Source: Flavobacteriales bacterium
GTDB lineage: Bacteria > Bacteroidota > Bacteroidia > Flavobacteriales_D > Crocinitomicaceae
Reading direction: 5' to 3'
DNA: 64,000 nt
Assembly (NCBI GenBank): GCA_947500875.1
Contig: CANMUN010000002.1
Span: forward strand, 1-64,000
Part shown: one piece after another, positions 10,012 through 19,150 of the stretch
Layout: each line of letters opens with the position of its first letter
How positions within the stretch are numbered: the stretch's first letter is position 1
Notes under the pieces: model-generated
The model's input: only the letters and a program-made list of their open reading frames with translations
The model's database searches: none
Told to the model about the DNA's origin: nothing
Position numbers and translations under genes: made by a program

Positions 10012-10949
10012 GGTTCGAAATGCTCCAAAATTTTGTCGGCCAATACCGCACTCAATTTGAAGTAACTTTCGTGGGTCCAACCTCCAACATGGGGAGTAAG
10101 AATAACGCGGTTAGATTGGATTAAATAATCCAACACTTCTGAAGCATCATTGCTCCTCATGCTTTCAAAGTCTTTGGATTCATATTCAAGTACATCTAAT
10201 CCCGCCCCCTTTATTTTACCGCTTTTAAGTGCTTCCACCAATGTAAAGGTGCGCACAATTTTGCCGCGAGAAAGGTTCAAAAAATAGATTGATTTAGTGA
10301 ACCTATGGATAAACGCGTCATCCACTAGATCGATGGTTTCTTTATTTTGAGGAATATGTAAGGAAAGAACATCGACTTGCTCGTGAATGGCTTCCATCGT
10401 ACTTTCTTGAACTTGACCATCCCCAAAACCGGTGAGGTATTTATCGTACACCAAGACTTTGACATCAAAACCCTTCAATAATTTGGCAAAAGCCCTACCG
10501 TTGTTACCGTATCCAATAATTCCTACGGTTTTCCTACTTAATTCTTCTCCTCGGTTTTCTTCTCGGCGCCAGACTCCTTGTTGAATGTGTTCTTGGGCTT
10601 GGGGAAATTTGTTGAGTAGCGCCAGCAACATACCCAAAGCGTGCTCCGCAACAGCAAGACGGTTTCCCTCTGGAGAATTGAACATTGGAATACTTCGTGC
10701 TTTACAATACCGTTGGTCAATATTCTCCAGTCCCGAACCAGAACGCGCAATGAATTTTAAATTAGGAAAATGCTGCAATACCGTTTCGCTTAAGAAAAAA
10801 CGTGCCCGAACAACGATGCCCTCTACTTCGGATCCTAAGGATATAAAATCCTCCAGGCTCATCGAAGTAGCATCGACACAATGGAACCCTCTTTTGGTTA
10901 AACGCTCTTGTAACACTTCATGGACTGTATCCACAAAAAACACCTTCAT
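10005..10949 (-). CDS. D-isomer-specific 2-hydroxyacid dehydrogenase (SerA-like)
   Basis: A 314-residue NAD-dependent dehydrogenase. The Rossmann motif is GIIGYGNNGRAFAKLL, and the catalytic set of the family is present: Arg in NLSRGKIV, Glu in LDVLEYE and His in TPHVGG. The substrate-binding part is in the first 95 residues and the last 30. It lacks the C-terminal ACT domain of long 3-phosphoglycerate dehydrogenases. Members of this short type include phosphoglycerate, glycerate and lactate dehydrogenases, so the substrate is uncertain. The gene stands alone 130 bases downstream of mnmG. A weak -7 box (TACTTTTA on the reverse strand) lies at 10963-10970. Confidence 0.82.
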   Translation of the reverse strand: MKVFFVDTVHEVLQERLTKRGFHCVDATSMSLEDFISLGSEVEGIVVRARFFLSETVLQHFPNLKFIARSGSGLENIDQRYCKARSIPMFNSPEGNRLAVAEHALGMLLALLNKFPQAQEHIQQGVWRREENRGEELSRKTVGIIGYGNNGRAFAKLLKGFDVKVLVYDKYLTGFGDGQVQESTMEAIHEQVDVLSLHIPQNKETIDLVDDAFIHRFTKSIYFLNLSRGKIVRTFTLVEALKSGKIKGAGLDVLEYESKDFESMRSNDASEVLDYLIQSNRVILTPHVGGWTHESYFKLSAVLADKILEHFEPY

Positions 10950-11056
10950 GTTGGATTTTTCATAAAAGTAGCAAAAAAACGGCCTTCATAATTGACGGCT
11001 ATCGATCGTTCTTAAGATAATCAATGTATTTTTATGTCTCAAGTATTTTAACCCCT

Positions 11057-11078
11057 TTAAAACGCATTAAAACGCATT
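11057..11078. repeat. Two-copy 10-base tandem repeat
   Basis: TTAAAACGCA occurs twice head to tail, followed by TT, just past the mnmG stop codon. It is short and may be a simple slippage product. I see no stem-loop with a T-run here. Confidence 0.5.
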
Positions 11079-11079
11079 T

Positions 11080-12948
11080 TTACCTTCCTAAATAGATCAA
11101 AAGAACGGAAATATCGCTCGGGGAGACTCCAGAGATGCGCGATGCTTGTCCGATGGTAATGGGTTGTACCTCGGACAATTTTTCAACCGCTTCGCTGCTC
11201 AAACTTTTCAATTGACGGTAATTCAAATCGGAGGGAATACTAACTCTTTCAAGGCGAAGCATTTTTGCCGCATTTTCTTCTTCACGATCGATATAACCTT
11301 CGTACTTGAGTTGAATCTCTGCTTGCACTCTTACCTCTTGGTTCAATTGCCGATCCTTTAGGTAATTATATAATTCAATATTACATTTTTCCAACATGGA
11401 TAAATCAACACCTGGTCGAGTAATGAGCGATGCTGCTTTCATTTGTTGGGAAATGGGCGCTGAGTCTACGGCCGTTAAATCATCATTGACCTCGGTTGGA
11501 GTGATACCAATGGTTCGAAGCGCTTTCTTTAATTGTTGGATTTCTTCTTCTTTCTGTTCTACTTTCCTGCGCTGCTCATTGGTCAACAAACCTAAATCCG
11601 ATGCTTTGATCGACAGGCGCAAATCGGCATTATCTTGCCGCAGCAGGATGCGATATTCCGCTCGACTAGTGAACATTCGGTACGGCTCGTTGGTGCCTTT
11701 GGTAACCAGATCATCAATTAGCACCCCGATGTATGCTTCGCTTCTTTGCAGGATAAAAGGCTCTCGTTCGTTGATTTTCAAATGTGCGTTTATACCCGCC
11801 ATTAGTCCTTGACATGCCGCTTCTTCATAACCTGTTGTACCGTTGATTTGACCGGCAAAATACAATCCTTCAATGCGTTTTGTTTCAAGGGTATGTTTTA
11901 ATTGCGTTGGTGGAAAATAATCGTATTCGATGGCATAGCCGGGTCGAAACAATTTAGCCTTCTCAAAACCCGGTATGGACTTGATCGCTTTAACTTGTAC
12001 ATCTTCTGGTAAAGAGGTACTGAAACCGTTAACGTAAATTTCAACCGTATTCCAACCTTCTGGTTCAACGAAAATTTGATGTCTATCGCGGTCAGCAAAA
12101 CGATTTATTTTATCTTCAATGCTTGGACAATAACGCGGACCGGTACTTTGGATGGCTCCATTAAACATGGGAGATCGATTAAATCCGGTTCTAAGAAGAT
12201 CGTGGGTTTCAGGATTGGTATAGGTAATATAGCACGGCAACTGCCGGGTTAATGCTTGGGTATTCCAAAAACTGAATTTACTGGGATGTTCGTCTCCAGG
12301 TTGAGGTTCCATTAATGAATAATCCAAGGAACGACCATCCACCCTCGGAGGGGTTCCGGTTTTCATCCTACCCGATTCAAATCCTAAGCCAATTAAGTCC
12401 TCTGTAATGCCCGTAGAAGCTTTTTCACCAACCCTACCGCCTCCGAATTGCTTTTCGCCTAAATGAATAATACCGTTTAAAAATGTACCATTGGTTAGGA
12501 TAACTGCCTTTGCAAATATATTGATGCCCAAGCTTGTTTTTACACCTACAACTTTTCCCCCTTCAACAATGACACCCGTACCCATATCCTGCCAAAAATC
12601 CACCATTGGATTCTGTTCTAACAAGAAACGCCACTCAGCGGCAAACATCATGCGGTCGTTTTGAGTACGAGGTGACCACATGGCAGGCCCTTTAGAGCAA
12701 TTCAGCATCCGAAATTGAAGCGCGCTTTTATCGCTTACTATTCCCGATCCTCCTCCTAACGCGTCTATTTCTCGAACGATTTGTCCTTTGGCAACGCCGC
12801 CCATTGCAGGATTACAACTCATTTGTGCAATGGTATTCATGTTCATAGTGAGTAATAAAACCCGGCTCCCCATCTTTCCTGCGGCATAAGCAGCCTCGCA
12901 TCCAGCATGACCTCCACCAACCACAATTACATCATACGTATCAAGCAT
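11080..12948 (-). CDS. mnmG: tRNA uridine 5-carboxymethylaminomethyl modification enzyme MnmG
   Basis: 622 residues, the normal length of MnmG (GidA). With MnmE it makes the cmnm5 group on wobble uridine 34 of several tRNAs, using FAD and a folate. The N-terminal FAD motif is [16 protein letters not shown], followed by the family blocks [20 protein letters not shown] and [18 protein letters not shown] and the C-terminal helical MnmE-binding region are also present. It is the last gene of a leftward operon after DUF4175, an anti-sigma-type ATPase and ybeY, with only 5 bases between ybeY and mnmG. A parS site lies 10 bases upstream of its start. In many bacteria this gene sits near the chromosome origin. 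Confidence 0.97.
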   Translation of the reverse strand: MLDTYDVIVVGGGHAGCEAAYAAGKMGSRVLLLTMNMNTIAQMSCNPAMGGVAKGQIVREIDALGGGSGIVSDKSALQFRMLNCSKGPAMWSPRTQNDRMMFAAEWRFLLEQNPMVDFWQDMGTGVIVEGGKVVGVKTSLGINIFAKAVILTNGTFLNGIIHLGEKQFGGGRVGEKASTGITEDLIGLGFESGRMKTGTPPRVDGRSLDYSLMEPQPGDEHPSKFSFWNTQALTRQLPCYITYTNPETHDLLRTGFNRSPMFNGAIQSTGPRYCPSIEDKINRFADRDRHQIFVEPEGWNTVEIYVNGFSTSLPEDVQVKAIKSIPGFEKAKLFRPGYAIEYDYFPPTQLKHTLETKRIEGLYFAGQINGTTGYEEAACQGLMAGINAHLKINEREPFILQRSEAYIGVLIDDLVTKGTNEPYRMFTSRAEYRILLRQDNADLRLSIKASDLGLLTNEQRRKVEQKEEEIQQLKKALRTIGITPTEVNDDLTAVDSAPISQQMKAASLITRPGVDLSMLEKCNIELYNYLKDRQLNQEVRVQAEIQLKYEGYIDREEENAAKMLRLERVSIPSDLNYRQLKSLSSEAVEKLSEVQPITIGQASRISGVSPSDISVLLIYLGR

Positions 12949-12953
12949 TTCTT

Positions 12954-13379
12954 TCAGTGTTTCACGTGAAACAATTTTGTTAGATAGTAGTTTTCTTTGC
13001 TTCTCATCGTTCTTATTTCTTCTTGGTTTTTATCATTGTACCCGAGCAAATGCAACAAACCATGGTACACAACACGATGCAATTCCTCATCGAACGACAC
13101 TTTTTCCACGCTTGAATTCTCTCGTACGCGATCTATAGAGATGAATAAGTCACCAGCGACATAGGTTTCCGTAGAATAATCGAAGGTAATGATATCCGTG
13201 TAATAATCATGCTTAAGATGTTCTTGATTTAGGGTAAATAATTCCTCATCTGAACAAAAAATTAAGGTTACATCTCCTAATTCCTTGCCTTCTTCCATAA
13301 TTATTAACGGCAATGATCCTTCCAAAGAATCCAAAGGTAGATGCTCGTATTCTTTCGAATAAAAGGAAAAAGAAATCAT
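12954..13379 (-). CDS. ybeY: Endoribonuclease YbeY (16S rRNA maturation)
   Basis: 141 residues, a zinc-dependent RNase that matures the 3' end of 16S rRNA and takes part in ribosome quality control. The metal site begins HGLLHLLGY, supplying two His ligands. The usual third His (GYDH) is replaced by GYNDK. I recall Asp/Lys at this spot in other Bacteroidetes YbeY proteins, so this is probably lineage-normal and not damage. The last codons, encoding FHVKH and the stop, are the parS sequence itself. The start overlaps the stop of the upstream ATPase gene by 4 bases, so the two are translationally coupled. Confidence 0.92.
   Translation of the reverse strand: MISFSFYSKEYEHLPLDSLEGSLPLIIMEEGKELGDVTLIFCSDEELFTLNQEHLKHDYYTDIITFDYSTETYVAGDLFISIDRVRENSSVEKVSFDEELHRVVYHGLLHLLGYNDKNQEEIRTMRSKENYYLTKLFHVKH
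12958..12973. other. parS: parS centromere site (ParB-binding)
   Basis: TGTTTCACGTGAAACA is a perfect 16-base palindrome identical to the consensus bacterial parS. ParB/Spo0J binds it, spreads, and loads SMC to segregate the origin region. It lies inside the last codons of ybeY, just upstream of mnmG. Chromosomal parS sites cluster near the replication origin in most bacteria. I found no second match in the window; other CACGTG cores diverge in the arms. parA and parB are not in this window. Confidence 0.9.
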
Positions 13380-13789
13380 CGGTTAAAACAAATCGTCACC
13401 ACGGATCCACCCTCTTCAAAGATTAAGTTATCTGAAAGGCTTTTCATTAAAAATACCCCTCTCCCGTTCTCTTTTAATAAATTTTCTGGTGCCGTGGGAT
13501 CCGGTATTGCTTCAGGATCAAAACCCGCCCCTTGATCTTTAATTTTAAAACAAATCCAAGACTCATTGTTTAACACAGCCACCTCAACACTACGAGTTGC
13601 GTCACCACCATTACCATGCACGATAGCATTATTTACACCTTCTGTAACCGATATCAATATATTACCAAATAAATCCTCGGAAATATTTAAATCGGCGCAT
13701 GCCTTTTCTATAAGATGTTCCACATCTGAAATCGATGCTGGTACTGAAGGCAACTTGACCTCGTATATACAGGTTAGGTCTAAATTCAT
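13376..13789 (-). CDS. Anti-sigma-factor-type ATPase (RsbW-like, GHKL fold)
   Basis: 137 residues with a GHKL/HATPase_c2 fold as in RsbW and SpoIIAB serine kinases. N-box-like residues are in GVNNAIVHGNGG, the G1-like box is IKDQGAGFDPEAIPD, and the G2-like box is NGRGVFLMK. Such proteins bind a sigma factor or phosphorylate an STAS-domain antagonist. No sigma factor or STAS gene is next to it, so its partner is unknown. It begins 10 bases after the DUF4175 gene and its end overlaps ybeY by 4 bases, so it belongs to the DUF4175-ybeY-mnmG operon. Confidence 0.82.
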   Translation of the reverse strand: MNLDLTCIYEVKLPSVPASISDVEHLIEKACADLNISEDLFGNILISVTEGVNNAIVHGNGGDATRSVEVAVLNNESWICFKIKDQGAGFDPEAIPDPTAPENLLKENGRGVFLMKSLSDNLIFEEGGSVVTICFNR

Positions 13790-13799
13790 AACGTTCTAT

Positions 13800-16700
13800 T
13801 TATTGAACCATATTAAAATAACTTTCAGCCTTACTTCTAAAATACTGATTAAAAGAGGGATCCACAACATTGATCATTTCAACCTGTTTTACCGACTGCT
13901 TCTTGTACTCTTTTAATTCAATAAGGTTACTTGTATTTTGATCTTTTCCAGATTTGGATTCCCGCTTTTCCTCATAACCGCGTTCCATTATAGCTTTTTC
14001 GCTTTCTAATAACCTCGTTAGAATGTCTTGCTGGCGTTTAACCATGTCCTTATCAATCCGTTGATTGATGAGTTCGCGCTCCTGTTCTTCCAATTCTTTT
14101 AATAAAGGATTCAACTGATTGCCGCTGCCTTTACCGTCTTTGTTTAATTCATTTTTTAACTGTTCCAACTTTTGACGAATTGCGGTTTGCTCTGCTGCCA
14201 TTTTTGCAATTTCTTTGTTCCCCAACCCTAACATGTTCATGCCTTGAGTACCCGGTTTCATTCCAGGATTGTTTCCCTCTTTATCTCCCGGTTTATCTCC
14301 ACCAGGACTTTGACCCTTTTGCATCCTCTCCAATTGCTTCTTAAGCATTTCTTTCATATCACCCGTCGACATACTTCCCGGCTTCGGCTTACCACTTCCA
14401 GGTTTACTACAACTACCGTTACTAGGCATGCTGCTTTGAGCTTGTGCCTGCATTTGCTGCAATGCCTCATTTAACAGCAGTGCAAGATTATTATAAGCCG
14501 TCATTACCTGCTGCTCATTGCTGACTATATCTTGCTTTCTATGGTCATCAATGGCCTCGATGGCTGATTCTTGGGAAAACGCTATGTCGTTCAACTCTTT
14601 ATCAATAAAGCTTGCTACTTTCGGCTGACGCTTTGCCAAGGCTAAAAGGCTGTCACGAACCGTTCCTGTCTCTCGATTGATCCGTAGTTGTTCTCTGCCC
14701 AATTTCCGGTATTTGGGGTCGGAAAAGTTTACCCGGTTAAACTCTTCGATTAAAGACTCCTGATCAAAACTCAGCACCATCAAACTCTCCAAAATCTGCC
14801 GTAGCATTTCCATATCCTCCTCGGCTTGCTGTTGGTTACTCGCTTGCTGTTGCTGGTTTAACTGCTCTGCCAACTGCTCCATTTGATCACCGGCTTGCTT
14901 CTGAGCATCTTTTGCTTTACTTTTTTTATTATTTCCTAAATCTTCTTTTGCGTTATTCAGTTGATTATCAATAGATTGCTCTAACTCCTTGGTATTCTCT
15001 AGATTAAGCGGATCCATGAGTTCTTTGTTCAGTTCTTTGGTGTTTTCCAATTTTTTTTGAATTGAATCGAATTGCTGATTAATCTCATCTTGTTTCTTCA
15101 ATAATTCTTCCTTGCTTAACGACTTTTCATCCATCTCCTTGCGCAGTTCTTCTTGAAGTTTAGCCGTTTCTTTCAACTCTTTTTCGATATCGTCGATGCG
15201 TTCATTGACTTGCAACTTCTTTAACATTTCCAAGGTCCTATCCAATTGCTTGGTCATATTCTCCGAAGATTGGTCGAGTTTGTCAACCTCCTTCTTTAAC
15301 TCCATGTCAGCGCGGTCATTGAACATTTTTTCAATTTCTTCCAAAAGCTTTTTTAATTCATCGTCCATGACCTCCTCCAACAATTTTTGAATCATCTCTT
15401 GTTTTTCTAACAATTCTTTATCAATTTCAGAGAGTTGATTCTTATCTTGAGTAGACTGCTCCAACTGCTCCTTTATCCTTTCCAATTCGCTACTTAACGC
15501 TTTCTGTTCTTCTTTTAATTGCTGAATTTGTTGTTTATTATTCCAGTCTTTGGTTTGACTGTTGTTTAAATCTTTTTTCAATTTATCTACGTTGCGTTCA
15601 AAAGCCTTGGTCTTTTCAATCACCTTTTCGATATCCTTAGAAGTTTTTGCTTGATCTGCTTCGCGTTCCTTATTCAACTCTTGTAAATCAGGCAATGCGT
15701 ATTGTCCAATAAAACTCCTCGTAGATTTATGGCCGTTCACCCCATCGTTGTCGGAAACCGTAAAGAAATACTCTATTTTATCTTCCAACTGAACTGATTC
15801 ACGTCGAAAATCAACGGCAAAAGTAAAAGCACTCTTAGATCCAGGAGTAAACCCTACAGGCAGTACGGCAGACTTTACTTCTTTTCCTTTGCGAATAATT
15901 TTATACATAAACTTCAACGAGGAAAGACCGTAATCATCGCTGATTTGACCGTTGAAATACTTTACTCCTTCTTGAATCGAATCCGATTGTTCATTCAGCA
16001 GTATTTGTGGGTAAGTATCCTTTACAACATTAATCCTAAACTTTGTTGAATCCAACCTATTGTTAAATTTATTGATTAAAAACAAGGCTAAATCCCCTGA
16101 ATTACGGACCTTATGGGCCAACTTAAAATGTTCACTGTTAAAACGATGCGTATTGCCAAAGCATTTAATTTTCAAAGCTTTTACATTCGTTGCACCACCG
16201 CTCCAGGTTAATTGCGTACCTTCAGGAACCGTGATATCCGCAGCGTTCTGAATGATCTCGTTCTTTTTACTTAAATAACTCGGATAAATGGCCTGCAGAG
16301 TAATTTTTCCAAGGACGCTTTTTCCTGTTACGTGGTATTCAAAGGATTTACTTTGATAACCGTTCGCTTCAAAGTAGAACTTACCTGAAGTATTGACTTT
16401 AATGAGGGTAAAATCAAAACGGTTCTTTAAAGAACGGTTCATTAAAAATTTACCTTGATCGGTAACTAAATACACTTTATCCGGTATTCGTTCTCCCTTC
16501 AAAGAGACACTCACAGGAATATCAGTACCTTCTTCCACTGTATATTCACCCGCTTTCACCGAAAAATAAAACGGTAAAAACTCCTTATCAAACCTCACTA
16601 TTCGATAACTTCCTTGAGTTAAAATTGCCGGAATAAAAACCAGCAATAAAATCAAGGTAAACAATGAAGGTAATACGTATTTCAAGTACTTTCGATTCAC

Positions 16701-17165
16701 ACTAAAATCAATGGCTTCTGTGAACCTAAAAATCTTTAATTGATCGGTTTTTTGAGCTATAGAAGCTAACAACAATTCATTCGAGTTGTCAAAACCACTT
16801 TGCTCCTGGTGTAACTGTAAGGTATTGGTTAAACGGTCAGCGATTTCAGGGAACATCTGGCCGATAAGAAAACTTGCCTCTAAATGAGATTTTCGATTAA
16901 TGACTCCCTTGGATTGGAGTAAAGGGTAAAAAAACCACCTGAATAAAACGTATATGTTAGAGCAAAGAAAAAAACATAAAAAGAACAACCTTACCCATTG
17001 ATGTAAATCCAGGAAATATGCTAAACTTGAAAACATCAAGTAGGAAAAAAACAAAAGGGCTAAAAAAATTAGCAAACCCCGTATTGACTGATTTAAATAA
17101 AATTTATTTAAAAATCGATCAATTTCCTTTTCGAGGTATGCAATGTTGGAATTTGAGTCGGACAT
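13800..17165 (-). CDS. DUF4175 family membrane protein with long coiled coil
   Basis: 1121 residues. Hydrophobic segments in the first 190 residues (near LLIFLALLFFSYLMF, LFFLCFFLCSNIY and YVLPSLFTLILLLVF) are followed by beta-rich domains to about residue 490. A very long Glu/Lys/Gln coiled coil comes next (about 490-780), then a low-complexity Gly/Pro/Lys-rich stretch (GKPKPGS and similar), then a charged helical tail. This is the layout of Bacteroidetes DUF4175 proteins, whose function is not known to me. It probably sits in the inner membrane with the coiled coil as a reach or scaffold element. It is the first gene of the leftward operon ending in mnmG, and faces the AT-rich gap at 17166-17619. 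Confidence 0.82.
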   Translation of the reverse strand: MSDSNSNIAYLEKEIDRFLNKFYLNQSIRGLLIFLALLFFSYLMFSSLAYFLDLHQWVRLFFLCFFLCSNIYVLFRWFFYPLLQSKGVINRKSHLEASFLIGQMFPEIADRLTNTLQLHQEQSGFDNSNELLLASIAQKTDQLKIFRFTEAIDFSVNRKYLKYVLPSLFTLILLLVFIPAILTQGSYRIVRFDKEFLPFYFSVKAGEYTVEEGTDIPVSVSLKGERIPDKVYLVTDQGKFLMNRSLKNRFDFTLIKVNTSGKFYFEANGYQSKSFEYHVTGKSVLGKITLQAIYPSYLSKKNEIIQNAADITVPEGTQLTWSGGATNVKALKIKCFGNTHRFNSEHFKLAHKVRNSGDLALFLINKFNNRLDSTKFRINVVKDTYPQILLNEQSDSIQEGVKYFNGQISDDYGLSSLKFMYKIIRKGKEVKSAVLPVGFTPGSKSAFTFAVDFRRESVQLEDKIEYFFTVSDNDGVNGHKSTRSFIGQYALPDLQELNKEREADQAKTSKDIEKVIEKTKAFERNVDKLKKDLNNSQTKDWNNKQQIQQLKEEQKALSSELERIKEQLEQSTQDKNQLSEIDKELLEKQEMIQKLLEEVMDDELKKLLEEIEKMFNDRADMELKKEVDKLDQSSENMTKQLDRTLEMLKKLQVNERIDDIEKELKETAKLQEELRKEMDEKSLSKEELLKKQDEINQQFDSIQKKLENTKELNKELMDPLNLENTKELEQSIDNQLNNAKEDLGNNKKSKAKDAQKQAGDQMEQLAEQLNQQQQASNQQQAEEDMEMLRQILESLMVLSFDQESLIEEFNRVNFSDPKYRKLGREQLRINRETGTVRDSLLALAKRQPKVASFIDKELNDIAFSQESAIEAIDDHRKQDIVSNEQQVMTAYNNLALLLNEALQQMQAQAQSSMPSNGSCSKPGSGKPKPGSMSTGDMKEMLKKQLERMQKGQSPGGDKPGDKEGNNPGMKPGTQGMNMLGLGNKEIAKMAAEQTAIRQKLEQLKNELNKDGKGSGNQLNPLLKELEEQERELINQRIDKDMVKRQQDILTRLLESEKAIMERGYEEKRESKSGKDQNTSNLIELKEYKKQSVKQVEMINVVDPSFNQYFRSKAESYFNMVQ

Positions 17166-17619
17166 ATTCTTGGTAAAAATAAGGAATAGCAGCTATTTTC
17201 AAAATCAAAATCAATCAACAAAACTTAAAATTGTATTTATATTCTTTTTTTAAAGAAAATTTATTCTTTTTATTAAGGTTGTTCATTTGTTGATAACGTC
17301 TTTTTGAGGTTAACGGTGTTCATTTAATAAACGTTATTTGCACAGTTTGTTAACATAATTCACACCAAAATCCTTTGTTGAATCAATGATAACTCAATTC
17401 AATGAACATATGTGTATAGATTCCTAAAAAAAAGAGTGCATTGTGAATACTAACATGATAAAAACATGATAACTCACCCTTTCTTTTAAACGTCATGTAA
17501 AATTATTTTTGAATTAGCATTTATATTGGATTTGAACCCCCTGAGTTTTTATCTTTTATTAAATGTAATTAACAAGGGAATGAACAAGTTATTAAAACCA
17601 TAACTTTGTTAAAAAAACA
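17166..17619. other. oriC: AT-rich repeat-bearing gap, candidate oriC
   Basis: The only gap above 300 bases. TGTTCATT occurs four times: 17280-17287 and 17317-17324 direct, 17401-17408 and 17579-17586 inverted. ATGATAACTCA occurs twice (17386-17396, 17466-17476) and CATGATAA twice (17454, 17465). DnaA-box-like 9-mers are TGTTGATAA (17288-17296, 8 of 9 to TGTGGATAA), TGTGTATAG (17411-17419), TGTGAATAC (17442-17450) and, on the other strand, TAATTCACA (17356-17364), each 7 of 9. Bases 17221-17280 hold only 7 G/C in 60, like an unwinding element. A perfect parS lies 4.2 kb away, and mnmG is nearby. There is no perfect DnaA box, so origin status is inference. Confidence 0.45.
17601..17608 (+). 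promoter_or_regulatory. -7 box TAACTTTG before rpiB
   Basis: TAACTTTG matches TAnnTTTG and ends 11 bases before the rpiB ATG at 17620. No convincing -33 TTG is present. Confidence 0.5.
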
Positions 17620-18051
17620 ATGAACCTTAGTATTGGATCCGATCATGCAGGCTATGCTTTAAAATCAACACTGATTCCTTGGCTTGAATCCATGGGACAT
17701 ATAGTAGCAGATAAGGGTTGCCATAGCGAAGAAAGCATCGATTATCCTGATTATGGACATCCTGTAGCGTCCGACGTAGAATCCAATACCGCTAATGTAG
17801 GAATTTTAATTTGCGGTTCTGGAAACGGTATCAGTATGACCGCTAATAAGCATCAAGGAATCCGATGCGCCTTATGCTGGACTCCAGAAATTTCAGCCTT
17901 AGCAAGACAGCATAACGATGCGAATATTGTAGCCCTTCCTGCTCGATTTATTGACCTTGCTACCGCTAAGCAGATTGTTGAAACCTTTCTAACGACCGAT
18001 TTTGAAGGTGGAAGGCACGCCAACCGCGTTGCAAAGATTGCTTGTCATTAA
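17620..18051 (+). CDS. rpiB: Ribose-5-phosphate isomerase B
   Basis: 143 residues, the standard RpiB/LacAB length. It interconverts ribose 5-phosphate and ribulose 5-phosphate in the pentose phosphate pathway. Family blocks are GSDHAGYALK at the N-terminus, the active-site Cys in LICGSGNGISM, and the phosphate/ring-opening region HNDANIVALPAR. The gene is alone on the + strand right of the AT-rich gap, and its last 4 bases overlap the convergent hemW stop. Confidence 0.95.
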   Translation: MNLSIGSDHAGYALKSTLIPWLESMGHIVADKGCHSEESIDYPDYGHPVASDVESNTANVGILICGSGNGISMTANKHQGIRCALCWTPEISALARQHNDANIVALPARFIDLATAKQIVETFLTTDFEGGRHANRVAKIACH

Positions 18052-19148
18052 ATTCTGAACAATACCGAACTTATTCGATCAGCTTTTAGAAAACCAGTCT
18101 TTGTAAGCCGATAAACGTTGTTTTCATACGTTAAGTCACCGTTTTTTATAAGGAGCTCTATTTCTTTCTTTTCTTGTGTACTTAGGTTACCGAAACGCTC
18201 AATAGCATCAAGGCTGACACCTTCCAATGTTCTTAAGCCCGTTAGCCAAAGTTCGTTCCACCGGTTTTCATCGGTTAATTCTTCGGTATCAAACCAATCC
18301 AATTGCTTCATGTATTGCGCATTGTTCGCAACATTCCAGCGGCGGATATATTTTCCATCGTATGAATGAGCGCCAGGTCCAATACCTAAGTAGGGAAATC
18401 CTTTCCAGTAATTTTTGTTATGAAGCGCATAAGCTTTATTTCGGGCATAATTTGAGACTTCGTATTGTTCAAATCCACGTTCTATTAACCGTTGTTGGAC
18501 TTCAAAATAATGTTCCACTTGTTGATGTTCGTTGATTAAAGGCGCTCCAGATTTTTTCTCGGTATGGGATAGTAAGGTTTTATTTTCCAAGGTTAAAGCA
18601 TAGGCAGAAACATGATTGATAAAAGGTTTTTCGGTCATTTCTGCCATAACTTGTAGGTCTTGGAGCGTTTGATCAGGAACCCCGTAAATCAAATCGATGG
18701 AACATTTAAAAGAAAAATTTTGAAGCAGTTCCATGTTTTTCCAAACATCTTTTGCCGTATGGTTGCGGTTCATCCAATGCAGCAATGTTTCGTTCAAACT
18801 CTGAATGCCGATACTTAGGCGGTTAATTCCCAAGGATTCCCAGTCGGTTAAATTATCGTGTGTTAAATCCTCCGGATTAACTTCCAAGGTAATTTCTTCC
18901 ACCAAAGTATGGGGGTTAAAAACGTCAAGAAAACCTTGAAGCTCCTTTTTGGAAAGTAAACTCGGCGTTCCTCCACCAAAGTAGATGGTTTTTACAGGAT
19001 CTTCAAGTTCAGAAAGACGTTCTCGAAGTTCTCTAACCATGGTTTTCAACAAACGTTCACGGTATGAATGAAAAGTTGTAGAAAAGTGAAAATCGCAATA
19101 GCTGCATTTTTTCCTACAAAAAGGAACGTGAATGTATATCCCAGCCAA
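18048..19148 (-). CDS. hemW: Radical SAM heme chaperone HemW
   Basis: 366 residues. The radical SAM cluster motif is CRKKCSYC (CX3CX2C) near residue 10, followed by IYFGGGTPSLL, EVNPEDLT and RLSIGIQS. The C-terminal HemW domain is present. HemN-like proteins of this length with CX3CX2C but no extra N-terminal HemN residues are heme chaperones (HemW) and not coproporphyrinogen oxidases. It starts 2 bases after the T9SS protease stop, so it is the last gene of a three-gene leftward unit with a thioredoxin-like protein and that protease. A functional link among the three is not evident. Confidence 0.9.
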   Translation of the reverse strand: MAGIYIHVPFCRKKCSYCDFHFSTTFHSYRERLLKTMVRELRERLSELEDPVKTIYFGGGTPSLLSKKELQGFLDVFNPHTLVEEITLEVNPEDLTHDNLTDWESLGINRLSIGIQSLNETLLHWMNRNHTAKDVWKNMELLQNFSFKCSIDLIYGVPDQTLQDLQVMAEMTEKPFINHVSAYALTLENKTLLSHTEKKSGAPLINEHQQVEHYFEVQQRLIERGFEQYEVSNYARNKAYALHNKNYWKGFPYLGIGPGAHSYDGKYIRRWNVANNAQYMKQLDWFDTEELTDENRWNELWLTGLRTLEGVSLDAIERFGNLSTQEKKEIELLIKNGDLTYENNVYRLTKTGFLKADRISSVLFRI

Positions 19149-19150
19149 CG

